DNA from: Moniliella sp. 'wahieum'
Lineage: Eukaryota > Basidiomycota > Moniliellomycetes > Moniliellales > Moniliellaceae
Direction: 5' to 3'
Assembly: GCA_003971905.1 (NCBI GenBank)
Contig: RSEE01000035.1
Coordinates: 558,001-622,000 of the forward strand
DNA: 64,000 nt
In this document: positions 35,759-46,337 of the stretch, piece after piece
How the letters are laid out: every line of letters begins with the position of its first letter
Position numbering within the stretch: the first letter of the stretch is position 1
The notes under the pieces: generated by a model
What the model saw: only the letters and a program-made list of their open reading frames with translations
Database searches by the model: none
What the model was told of the DNA's origin: nothing
Position numbers and translations under genes: made by a program

Positions 35759-36699
35759 GGCGGAGGATCTGAGGGGTGGTGGTGGGGCTGGGGCAAGCAA
35801 GCGTATACCCTGCCCCTATATCAAGCTACGCTGCCAGGCCAAACTGCGGTGCGTGGCTGCAGCCAACGCACTGCATGGCCCGTGCGCCCCCCGCTGGGCG
35901 AGGCTGTGCGCCGTGCGGATCGGATTACGTCACGCGTCACGCGTCACCCTCCAGCGCCGTCGGGGCATCGCACTGGGCTGCGATGGCCGATGGCGCGGCC
36001 ATGCGTCGATCACACATTCGTCATTCGCCCGCTCTGAAATGTGAAATGGGAATGCAGCCCGGCGCTTTGCTTACATCATCAGCCGCCGCATCCGTCAGCC
36101 GCACGCAAGCCCAACCATGGCCTTCTACAAGCTGAAACGACCGTGAGGCGTAAGGCGTCGTGTAACAGAATACACCGCAACCGATGTTAAGACTACCCCG
36201 GCTCCGTTGTCAGTCTAACCTGCTTGCATGCCAGAATTTTGCTCGTCTCCTGGTTGGGTGTAGCACGGTTACAAGTGCCGAGAGAGTTGAAGCGCTGAGG
36301 TTGGGGCCGGGGTTGAACGTTGATGATGAGAGAAACATGGACCAGTGAGCCGGGTATGATGGTCAAAAGATGAAAGGAGGGAAATCGTCACCTGATCTTA
36401 GTTGCGGGGTGTACAGAACCGCACAATACATAGCGGCGATGAGGAGGTGGGAATAGGAAGTGGGAATCGATGCCGGCGGAGGCCAGTATGCAAGTTGAAA
36501 ACAGCGCTGCGCGGACTGTGGTTTTCGAGAAGCACTGCAAGCACAACTGCAACATGCAAACAAACCGAACGGGTCGTGCGAAAAAGGGGAAAGGAAGAGG
36601 GAAGGGGGAGATTAAGGAAGAACAAAAGAAAAGTGGAGAGGCAAAGGGGATCAAGTAGAACTTGGAACAGCAGGGCTAAAACAAGAACAGCCGAAGTTC
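35759..36699. other. Spacer before the HOM3 pseudogene
   Basis: No gene seen. It contains an ACGTCACGCGTCACGCGTC repeat (35926-35945), a GGTTGAACGTTGAT motif (36311-36324), and a purine-rich stretch from 36570 to 36660. Confidence 0.45.
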
Positions 36700-37945
36700 C
36701 TCCAGCTCTCACTGGAGGGGACTGTGCCCAATGGATCAAGTGGTGGCCTCGAGTGCGTTCCTCTGCGGTGCACGCTCTAGTAATGGAGATCTCTGAGGCG
36801 CCTTTTGGGAGATGATCGCGATGTTGATCTGCCCATAGGCCAGCGTGGTAAACATCTTGCCTGCCACGCGGACCATGTGTCGCATGTGTCGCTTCCTTTC
36901 CCAATCAGTCAGCGAGACAAGAGCCATGTCCCGGATAAGCAACACTGTATTACTATTCCAACTGGGTTCAGTTCTCTTTGAGTTTGGGCAAGTGACAGTT
37001 GGAAGCACTGATGGCATCATGCATCTTGGAGCTGTGGCAATCAATCCGCCGATACGCCGTACCGGTGCAACACACTGAAGATACCTCTGCTTAAAAGTCG
37101 GCTGCCATCATCTTGCGATTGGAATGCACGTTCACGACAATGTCGGTCGTCCTTGATCGTCACACCGTGGGAAAGCGTTTACCCTCCTTGGCTAGGCCAC
37201 TGGGCGCAGGTGCGGATCAGAGAAGGCACAGGGTCGTGTGTAGGCGTCTGCACCACGTTGGCCAAAGGATTTCTAGGCTGGTCCACGTACCCATCCACTC
37301 CATCATCTCATCCCGGTGGGCCAATGGAAGTCCCTTCTGCCCATGGATTCATGACGTGCTTGATCCGGATCGGAATCGCTTTACGGATCGCCTGCGCCAT
37401 AGTGAAGGGATGAATGATCTCCGAGCCGTAAGGAGTCAGCTCAGCCGCCTCTGGAGAGATATAGCGGGAATGACATGGGCAGCGGGCACCTTGGGGGATC
37501 GGCAGTAAACCCCCATCCACTTCTTTCCAAATCTGCAGCTCCTCTATCGCCAACTCCCACCGCACATACGCTAGACGTCGCACAGAGATCAGTGTAGCCC
37601 TACCCGGCTTGGTCCAGGATCGACGCACAGGGACCGCACCGAAGTATCCGGTGACGACCGGAACGCGGTCGAGTGGCACAGCGTGCAGAACATTGCCAGC
37701 CGGTGACCAGGTGGGAGTAGAAGCAGTGGTCCAGGAGGGGGCGTCAGCGCTAACCCAGGCCTGCTCCAGAAGAGTCGCATTAGCCACACATTCGCCAACG
37801 TGACGAGCGTGCTGGGAAAAGTTTGCTCCTCTAGCGCCCTTGCCACGATTCGACACGACATGCGTTCGTCCAGACTCAAGATTGAGTCCTTCATGGCGCG
37901 TGGAGACATGTCATCGAGATGAGCTGATGAAGATGTTAGCTATTA
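36700..37945 (-). pseudogene. HOM3: Aspartate kinase (HOM3-type) pseudogene
   Basis: Read on the minus strand, fragments of aspartokinase occur in the correct order. DERMSCRIVARALEEQ lies near 37850. VPVVTGYFGAVP (37641-37660) is the substrate-binding segment. A GYTDLCA remnant lies near 37590 and ELQIWKEVDG near 37535. YGSEIIHPFTMAQAIRKAIP (about 37430-37370) and RIKHVMNP follow. A first ACT-domain remnant (FSVLHRYGVSADLIATA) lies near 37060, and a second (RHMVRVAGKMFTTLA, INIAIISQ, ASEISITRACTAEE) at 36900-36770. Many frame changes and in-frame stops separate them, for instance at the GYTDLCA site and before the second ACT domain. The N-terminal KFGGTS nucleotide motif was not found. It lies directly downstream of bL17m on the same strand. 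The enzyme starts the Thr/Met/Ile pathway, so a working copy is expected elsewhere. Confidence 0.85.
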
Positions 37946-38335
37946 GTATTGTCGAAGGGTGTAGAGGGAAGGGTGGCGTACCCGAGCTGCAAGGAGGAAC
38001 TCGCGTAGACGTGCAGGTGACACCCAGTGTGAACCACCACCGTTTGCCACTTGGGTAGTCGATCCTCTCAGATCTCACCCCACCCGGCCAATCCGCTTAC
38101 CTGCTCTTGCGCCAGGGTCGTACAGGACATTCTTCTCGCTTTTCCCTGCGGATGGATCTCATGCCTCACTATTTCCCAGAATCTTATCGTAGGACTGTGA
38201 CGGTGTCTCTGCAAGCCATGAACGACACCTCTTCCCACACTCCCAGCACCTGGGTAGCAAAGCCAAGCATATCCCGCGAGCGCGTGCAATATGAAGTACA
38301 TATGAACGCGGGGGGACGGGAGGAGACCGAATCCA

Positions 38336-39362
38336 TCAGGCCTTCTGGTAGCGCCACTTGGGCAAGGGTTTGGGCACCTCGGGGATCTCGGTATAGCGGC
38401 CAGTGCGACGGGCATAGATACCCTTGGCCAGACGGATGACCGAGTGCTTTTTAGGGCCACGCTTGCTCATCATACGAGGCGACACCAGCCGGCCCGCCGA
38501 GCCCTGCTCCTCCTGGCCGGCAAAGAAGGGTTTGCCCTTCTTGGGCCGCATCACCGTCGCCCCCGTATGCTCATGGTCCTGCACATGGTACGGAGCGCCC
38601 TCGCCCATCTCCTTGAACTTGTTATCGTCGGGGCGCTGCATACCAAACGCAGCCTCCTCGGCCCGACGCCAGAGGAGGTACTTGTTGGCCAGGTCGGCCA
38701 GGCGCTGCCGGCCTTCGAGGCCGGTATAGTGCGTCACTTTGCGCAGGTTGGCCCTCGTGATCTCCTGGAAGCGTTTGATGCCGTCGAGGGTAAAGTCCTC
38801 AGCGGTGAACTGCTTGCCGGTCGCATACGCCTCCAGCGCCGGCTTGGCAAACGTGCCGGTGCGCAACGACTCGTGCACCACCGCACGCGCCGCCATCTCC
38901 AACTTGAGGTCACGCGGGTTGTCCACCAGCTCCAGAATCGCACGGTCGGCACAGTCACCTTTCCTCAGGCCAAACTTGTGGATGCGCGTGTACCCGCACC
39001 GCCGCACCTCATACCGCGGCATAATCGACTTGGTGCGCTGAACCATCGATTTGTCATTCTGCCCAGCGCCGACCCACCAACCAGAAGCATGTCAACAGGC
39101 CGCCGCACACGCACACCAGCACAGCATCCTACACAGCAAGAGAGAAGAGGAAAAAAACGCACGCCAAAGTAGCCCCAGATCTTGGACCAGTCTTGCGGGG
39201 TGTTGTGCTTGGCTTTGGTGATCAGCCGTTCGGCAATCTGTCCGGCCAGCTCGGCGCGCTTGTGGGTGGTGATATGCGGTCGTGGGTGAAGAGGAACTTG
39301 ACCAGCTGGTGCATGATGCGCCGGTGGTTTTTGATGCTCCCTACGCGGCGATAGAGAACCAT
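38336..39362 (-). CDS. Mitochondrial large-subunit ribosomal protein bL17m (MRPL8 type)
   Basis: bL17 homologue of the mitoribosome. Exon 1 is 39362-39163 and exon 2 is 39058-38336, with a 104-base intron (GTGCGT...GGCAG). Core motifs: KNHRRIMHQLVKFLFTHDR, then ITTHKRAELAGQIAERLITKA, and after the intron PRYEVRRCGYTRIHKFGLRKGDCADRAILELVD, equivalent to the RxGGYTRI...RxGDxAxMAxxEL block of bL17. A long charged C-terminal extension (total ~300 residues) is typical of fungal mitoribosomal versions. Exon 1 needs a one-base correction near 39272 (DR-I/ITTHK). There is no obvious presequence, so targeting may be internal, as the family starts directly with the conserved core. Confidence 0.82.
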
Positions 39363-40360
39363 GGTGGGCAAGCAGCCGGCGTCGGCGACGGCGTCGGCAG
39401 GGGAGGGGGAAGGGGGGAAGAGAGGCGGAGGTGGGAACGGTCAAGCCGGCTCGCTCCGCAACTCATCTTCTCGCCAGCGGGAACGGCGGCGGAACGCACC
39501 CGCTCCCGACCGGGCCCGGGCGGAATTAGAATTTTCCAGCGCCTCCTGTTTGGGCCGCGGAGGGGAGGCGGGGTAAATTGCGCTCCGTCGACGGTGCCTC
39601 TGATGGACGGTCGTCTTTGTTGGCGGTCATGCCATGCTTGGCTCTCCCGATGGCTTGAGAAGGCACGAGCTGTAGCGGCTCTGACCCCACCCTGCCCATC
39701 CACATCCGCTTCACTGGGTCCCACTCCACCATCTTGCTTACAGATCATTGGCGTCATCCACTCGTCTGCACCTGTGGTGGGAGCCCATCGATCCACCGGG
39801 TCCCGTCATGTAGGCTGTGTATACATTCTGGCAGGGCCAGCTTTAGACAGGCATGATGCCAACCACCCATCTGGGCAAGAAAGATTCTTCAGCCTATGTG
39901 TTCCACATGGCGGGCCTGGGTCGCTTGCTTGCTTCTGTTTCTCCCGTCTGCGGAAGGATGAGAGAGTGAAGATATCTCAGATGTGACCGTTGAGAGCAAG
40001 GCCATATCTACCTGCTCTTTGGTTGCATACTTCCACTATTCTATGGATGCCACAACCAGCCATCTCAGAAGCAACTCTTAAAATCCCTTTCGCACTGTTC
40101 CCACGGCTATTAGTTGCCTCCCCTCTCGCTAACACCAGACAGTCTGCTGGACATATGGTCCTGGCTACTGCACAGTTCTCCTCTCTCAAAGTCAATGGTT
40201 AGTCCAGGTGCATTTCTGACGCTTTTTGCGCCTCTGGTCCCAAAATGCGGTACGCGCCATACAAATATCGGGCGCCATGACGATGGTTCCTCTTCAACAA
40301 CGACGTCATTGCAGACGCTCGAGTCTGCAGGTTCGTCAGAGGTCCAACAGGAGAGGCGGT

Positions 40361-40373
40361 AACCCTAACCCTA
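40361..40373 (+). promoter_or_regulatory. Telobox-like double site upstream of RPS3
   Basis: AACCCTAACCCTA, 219 bases before the RPS3 ATG. ACCCTAA is the core bound by Tbf1/Myb-telobox proteins, which control ribosomal-protein genes in several fungi. Function here is inference. Confidence 0.45.
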
Positions 40374-40508
40374 CTTGCTTTCCGACAACGCCCCCCAGAC
40401 AGGCATTTTACTGAGAGGGTGAAAATGAAATTTGGCCGGCACCTCATCGCTCATCCTTTTGTTCCCACTAAAATGCTGCGGCAAGTTCAACAGTGCAGAT
40501 GTGCGCCG

Positions 40509-40517
40509 AACCCTAAC
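40509..40517 (+). promoter_or_regulatory. Second telobox-like site upstream of RPS3
   Basis: AACCCTAAC, 75 bases before the RPS3 ATG, in the same orientation as the site at 40361. Confidence 0.4.
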
Positions 40518-40591
40518 ACCCCCTTGGACACCCGCTCTGCATCGCGTTTGCGTTGCTCGCCCGCCCCGCCTGCTTCCTCCACCACCAAACC

Positions 40592-41402
40592 ATGCCCAAC
40601 GTTGTCGGATCCAAGGCGCGCAAGGTATGTGTCCTCCCTGCGCTCGTCATCGCCATGTCCTGACTCTTCCTCTTTCCCTCTCTCAGTTTGTCGCAGACGG
40701 TGTTTTCGCCGCTGAGCTCAACGAGTTCTTCACCCGCGAGCTCTCGGAGGAGGGCTACTCGGGCTGCGAGATCCGCGTGACCCAGGCCACGACGGAGATC
40801 ATCATCCGCGCCACCCACACCCAGCTTGTGCTTGGTGAGCGTGGTCGCCGCATTCGCGAGCTCACGGCGCTCGTCCAGAAGCGCTTCCGCTTCCCCGACA
40901 ACTCGCTCGAGCTGTACGCGGAGAAGATTGAGAACCGTGGTCTGCACGCGACGGCGCAGTGCGAGTCGCTGCGCTTCAAGCTGCTCGGTGGTCTCGCCGT
41001 GCGCCGTGCTGCGTACGGTGTGCTGCGCTACGTCATGGAGTCGGGCGCCAAGGGCTGCGAGGTGATTGTCTCGGGCAAGCTGCGCGCCGCCCGTGCCAAG
41101 GCGATGAAGTTCACTGACGGCTTCATGATCCACACGGGCCAGCCGCACAAGGACTACGTTGACATTGCTGTCCGCCACGTGCTGATGAAGCAGGGTGTGC
41201 TCGGTATTAAGGTCAAGATCATGCACGCTTGGGACCCCACTGGCCGTGCTGGCAAGCCTTTCCCTCTGCCCGACGCTGTCACCATCCTCGAGCCCAAGGC
41301 CGAGCGTGAGGTCACCCAGCCCACCTCGGAGTCCTTCCTCACCCCCCCCCCGCGGCCATTGCCCCCGAGGCCCCGGTCGAGGCGGCCCCCGTTGAGGCGT
41401 AA
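40592..41402 (+). CDS. RPS3: 40S ribosomal protein S3 (uS3)
   Basis: Small-subunit protein at the mRNA entry channel. Exon 1, 40592-40624, encodes [11 protein letters not shown]. The intron 40625-40686 (GTATGT...CTCAG) sits near the 5' end, as is common for ribosomal-protein genes. Exon 2 carries the type-2 KH domain ([37 protein letters not shown]) and the uS3 C-terminal domain ([37 protein letters not shown]). A run of ten C at 41342-41351 shifts the frame. One base fewer or two more gives an Ala/Pro/Glu tail ([16 protein letters not shown]) and TAA at 41400-41402, the expected kind of uS3 ending. The uncorrected frame runs on to 41517 with no family character. Confidence 0.96.
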
Positions 41403-42155
41403 GCTAGCTCAGCTCGTTTCTGAAAAGTTCGTTGCGAACATGCCGGCATGGTTTGTCATGCCAATGCACTTGTTTCTTTGGCCTGCCCAAGCCCATTCTT
41501 TCGTTCCGTTCTTCTGAGTTTGGCATAGTACCCATATATCGGCAGTTGAGAAGAGGACCAACTGGGCTGCGACATTTCCCATCGATGCATCACTAGTTAC
41601 TGTGCAGTACTGACAAAGGCACTTAGTTGCTCTCGGCGCCGTCCCAAGGCTCGTCAAAGCGTACAAGGAAGGCCCAGCCGAGGGTGTCACCTAAAGAAAT
41701 ATATCATCTCGACCTGGTGTAGCTTTGCCCCTCTTTTCCCTCCTCGATATGCCGTGCGCTTTCGATTGTGCTCCACTTGATCACCAACATCGGGTTTTCA
41801 GGATAATGTGGGGCGTGCTTCGATATGTCTGTTCATCGTCACATCCATCCAGCCTTGTACCTTTGAAAACCATTGCGACACTGATGATCACATTCGCCGA
41901 GATGTCGACGATTCAAAAGGTACTATAGAGAGGAAACGCAAAATACAACCGACGATAGGTTCGTCTGTTATGGGTCAGAGAGTCTGGCGTCTATCACACG
42001 AAAGAGCGATCGCATTTCGGATTGAAGAGCAGAGCAGAGCCAAGCCCAACGGGTATTTCCAAGGATACACGGAGGCTACTGAAGCCTCAAAAAACAAAAG
42101 GAACGATGAGCACAAGAGACAATACAGAAGGGAGAGAAGGGGGGAAGTGGGGGCT
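41403..42155. other. Spacer between convergent genes RPS3 and MFS
   Basis: Lower GC. No full gene. A minus-strand stretch at 41621-41692 could be an orphan terminal exon: acceptor TTTAG, then GDTLGWAFLVRFDEPWDG and a stop. I do not recognise its family. Confidence 0.35.
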
Positions 42156-44239
42156 TTACGCCAACTTGCGCTCTCCTTCCGCCAAGTTCGAGACTTGGGT
42201 GTGACTCGGAGACGCCGCAACGTCGTTGTGCCCGTGCAGCTTGTCCTCCATGTCAAAGAAATTGGCCAGTTCGTGCTCGAGAAAGTCGCGCTGCTCTGGT
42301 GTCAGAAGGTCTCCATCGTCGCCACCTTCTTGAGTACTGAGCGCCTTCATCGACTCGTAAGCCTGGCGCAACTCGTCAATCTTGGCACGCCGATCCAGGT
42401 CTGGATTGTACGCCCGATGACGCTTTTGCACCACCCGCTCCCAGAGCGAAAGGTGCCGGGGGTGAACGGCAACACCATGGTAATCACCCCACGACCATCA
42501 CGAACGTAGATCCAGTACCGTTCCAGCTCCCGCAAGTCCAGACCGGACGTGTCCGGCACAAACACCCAAGTGGAGATCGCACCCGCTAGAGCAAACCAGG
42601 TCACGATCCAAAACTTGGTGCGCGCACCTACCGAGTTGTACACAATGGTCGGCACCAACGCGCCCAGCTTGCCCCATGCGGCCGAGACTCCGTGGGAGGT
42701 AGCACGGATCGAGGCCGGGTAGCATTCGGCAGCCAGCAAAAAGGTGGTGGTGTTGGGTCCAAATTGATTGAAGAAGCCAATGAGAAAGTAAATTGCCTGG
42801 AACCCCTTGACGCCAGCACCGGGAACGGTAAGGGAAGTGTAAGCGGCAGAGGCAATGAGAAGTAGGACAAAAAGCATGAAAAATCCGTTCAACTGCATCC
42901 ACTTGCGGCCGTAGCTCTTGTGGTCGATCAGCAGGGCACCCAAGTAGTACCCGACCAGACTGACTCCCACATTGATCAGGTTGTACAGCCAAGTGACGCG
43001 AACCGACGAGGTGCCTGTAATGATTTGGATAAAGACACCACTGAAAACCTTGTTGCCGTAAAAGGCAAAGTCATTGGCAAACCACCCAAACGCTGTGCCG
43101 ATCAAGCGGCCATAGTAGTGCGTAATGGCATGCTTGAGCGAAATAACGTCGTAGCCAGCCGTATTGGTACGCTTTTTCGCCGCGCGCACCGCATCGTCCA
43201 TGTGACGAATATGGTAGTAGCGCAAATAGGCCAGATAAAGCGTAAAGAGCGAGATGATACCAAAGGAGACACGGAACGTCCACTGGGTCGACTTGGCATT
43301 GTACCCCGAGTCCCCAAGTCATTGTGGAAGATAAGAATGAGAATAATGAGCATCACTTGGTTCGCCACTTGGCCCCACCCTTGCATCAAAAGGAAAGTGT
43401 CACCCGACGGCCACGGTGCAGACGGTCGCGCTCGCCCGAACCGTGACCGGAAACCGGCTCCATCGCAGTCGTACCTACCACTGGGTATTCGCCCCCAACT
43501 CCAAGACCGTAGACAAATTGGGACCAGGCGTAGCAGATCACCCAGCCATTCAGCGACGTCCCCCACATGGCAGTCAGCATGATCGAGCCCAAAGCCATGA
43601 CCAATGCGTCTTGTACCATGCCAAACTAGATGAAATCCATACCACCACTCTCAGCATGCACGGTCCACATCCACAACAAAACAGAAGCAACAGGGGAGAC
43701 CCTATACAGAATGATATCATACGTACGCGACGACCAATCCAGTCCGCCTCAATGCCCACTCCAATCTGGCCACAAATGATGCCCACGATCTGGAGATAAT
43801 CGGTCGAATGGACCCAGGTCGCATTGCACACCTTGTGTGTCGCCCAGCACTCAGGCCAGACTTCCTTGAAGATCGGGTTGAGGTTGCCGACCGAGAAGAG
43901 GGTGTAGCCCTCGACAAACAGACCCAGTCCCGGCACCGCATAGTTGTTCCAGTACGCACGGAGGGGAGAGAGGGGATCGGCTTTGAACATGGTCCACACC
44001 ATGTTGAGTTCGCGTTTGGCTTCTGCATTGCTTTGTGCATTGATCCACCGTGTCCGCTCGGCCCTGGGCAAATCGGCCCAGTACTCTTTGTGATCGGTAA
44101 ACGAGTCGCGCGGGAAAAGAATGGCGTCGAGTCGGGTAGCTGCCTCTTCCGACAAGGCCGTGGGATTGGTGTCGTACTCGACATGCATACGTTCCTGCGT
44201 CCCGACCGAAGATGACTTATTGGGAATCTTGTGCATCAA
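42156..44239 (-). CDS. MFS transporter of the phosphate/H+ symporter type
   Basis: Twelve-helix plasma-membrane carrier of the PHO84-related group. Exon 1 is 44239-43727 and the intron 43626-43726 (GTACGT...CTAG) joins in phase. Seen: LGLFVEGYTLFSVGNLNPIF (helix 1), VGIICGQIGVGIEADWIGRR with the MFS loop motif, YGLGVGGEYPVVGTTAMEP (equivalent to the GIGGDYPLS block of PHO84), QGWGQVANQV, a long central loop with AAKKRTNTAGYD, GYYLGALLIDHKSYGRKWMQ, FGPNTTTFLLAAECYPASIRATSHGVSAAWGKLGA, and PDTSGLDLRELERYW. The cytoplasmic C-terminus is acidic. Three frame changes (about 43390, 43320, 42490) lie in T, G or C runs. The substrate could be inorganic phosphate or a glycerophospho-compound. Confidence 0.82.
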
Positions 44240-46337
44240 ATGGACTGGAGTATTACGGCCAAGGAGGAGGTCAGCAGTGCCGCTTCATCGTATCCCTCGG
44301 AGGACCAGATCCGGATGGGAAAGGATGCAAACTCAACGCTCACTCTCTTCCGACATGGCGGTGCTGAACGTGTTGATGGGCAAAAAACAAAAGAGCACGA
44401 GGGAGGATATGTCCCTGCATATACTGTTTTAATACCGGGCCACATACACAGATTGAGGAGTGCTTACTGCAGTGCCACGCCGCACAGACACCTGTCTGCT
44501 CCTGCAAAGCGCACGAGAGGAATATGCCCAGCAAAGACAAAGAGGGGGGGGGCAGAACGCGCTACGGCACAGGGCGCGGGGACACAGTGTCGAAACGGGC
44601 AAATGTGTGGGTGGCGGTAAGGGATCCATCAATCAGGCACATGAAAACGGCCGATACTAGGACGCAGACGCAAAGGGGCACACCTGAGGCCTGACTCACG
44701 TCAACGTCAACGTTCAACGGTTGACTTTCCTTGTTGACTCGACGAGGGGAGGGCACGAGCGGTATTGCATCCGTCGCATGAATATGAGGTCAGTCGGAGC
44801 ACACAGCGTGGCATGTGGCGCCCGGCTGGATGTACCGCCTTAGGTACCGCCGCTGTGAATCGGGTGGGGTTACAAGGTACACCGGCAGTTACTAGTTAGT
44901 GCTAGTTGCGCATTACGACCCGAGGCCGAAGCGCTAAGCGCTGCAACGCCGTCAAGCTTCAAGGCGACGGAAGTGCCCGTGCGTTGTGGCCACTTCTTCA
45001 GCTGTCCCGTTCTTGGCAGGGGGATGCGGCACATGTGACGCCCTTGGGGACTGGGGCGGTGCGTTGGGCAATGCTGCATCAGATCTCACATGGCAGCGCA
45101 CCCGCTGCGACGGACCAGCATATCGTTTTGGGGGTACGCAGGGCTACTCGTTTACGCGCGGCACCCTCCTACACCAGCTACGTCCTGCTACCCTCTGCCT
45201 GGCACTTGACAATTGAAGCTCAAGCTCAAGCTCAAGAGAGCGAACGTGCCCTCCACTGGCCTGCGGAAGAGGGCGACACGGGAGCGCGAGGGGGGCTGCA
45301 AGTGCGAGTACGAGAGTACTGCTGCCTATGTACTGTACTGATCGATGATCGATGATCGTCGATCAATGTACACTGTAGCCGGGGATGTAGCTTGCGGCCC
45401 CAGCACTGAAGAGAGGGGGGCACACAGTGGAGATTGATTAATGAAGTCGGCCGATGGTCTCGCCGGTGTCGATGATGGATGATGCAGATGGATGGATGTT
45501 CGACGTCGGACGTTGGATATTCGACAGCTTACTTGTCGTACATAGTCACAATACTCAGGAACACCACTCTGCTGGCAACTCTCGTGCTTGCAAAGTCGAG
45601 CGGAGCATGCAAGACGCCCTTCTTGCAGCCGTACCATGCACGACACGGACGAGGGAAACTGAACATTGAATAACAGGGACTGTACCGCCACATGCGACAG
45701 ACGTGTGGAGTACTGAGTACGTTAAGCTATTTAAGCTATAGCGCTCGCGAAGTTGGTTCTCCAGGCACCGCGTCTGTTGCGGCTTGAATGTGTCAAGCAT
45801 GTCATGCATCATGCATCGTGCAACCCAAGCTTCGCCTAACGGAGAGGCGAGACTACGTGGTTGGTATGCCCACGTGCCCTTATATGGATGTTGGCGTTCC
45901 GTTGAACTTCAACGTCTTCAACGTTATTGGACGTTGAGTGCACTGAGTTTTGGTGATTACTTGTCCTCAAGTATCAAGATCAGCCTGATGGATGGTCTAT
46001 GGACAGGGCGAAATGCAGAACACGAATAGGATTCAATATTCACTGCTAGGATTCACTAGCCCATTCGCTCACAAGCTCAGGTGCCAGTGTGGGAAGAGTG
46101 TTGAACTCAACGTTGACTTCAGCCTGAAGAGTCATGCGGTCGTCGGCGGTCACATGTCACAGCCGGAAGTACGGAACACTACTTATTCTGACGTCTGAGC
46201 ATCGGATCCGATGCATCTGACAGGTCTCTCGATGGCGTTGGTGCCGCGGTGCATGATGAGGATATGCATGAGATTGAGAAAACAGCGAACGTAGGTGGTG
46301 CAGCAATAACGAATGAGTGTCTCCTCTCCATCTGCCG
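44240..46337. other. Long gene-free spacer with palindromic words
   Basis: No gene in 2.1 kb. It contains a TCAACGTCAACGTTCAACGG cluster (44701-44720), CACATGTGACG (45030-45040), an AAGCTCAAGCTCAAGCTC array (45219-45236), a GATCGATGATCGATGATCG cluster (45340-45367), CATGCATCATGCATCG (45802-45817), GTTGAACTTCAACGTCTTCAACG (45901-45923), GTTGAACTCAACGTTGAC (46100-46117) and a TCACATGTCAC word (46149-46159). Confidence 0.6.

Larger units (their letters stand above)
39363..40591. other. Divergent spacer, bL17m / RPS3
   Basis: 1.2 kb, lower in GC than the genes from about 39600. No convincing gene. The + frame at 39282-39986 has no recognisable domain. Telobox-like sites lie at 40361 and 40509 near RPS3. 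Confidence 0.5.

Noticed and set aside
40361-40373. Interstitial telomere or chromosome-fusion scar
   Set aside because: Only about two units, placed in a ribosomal-protein promoter with a second site in the same orientation. A regulatory telobox is a better explanation.
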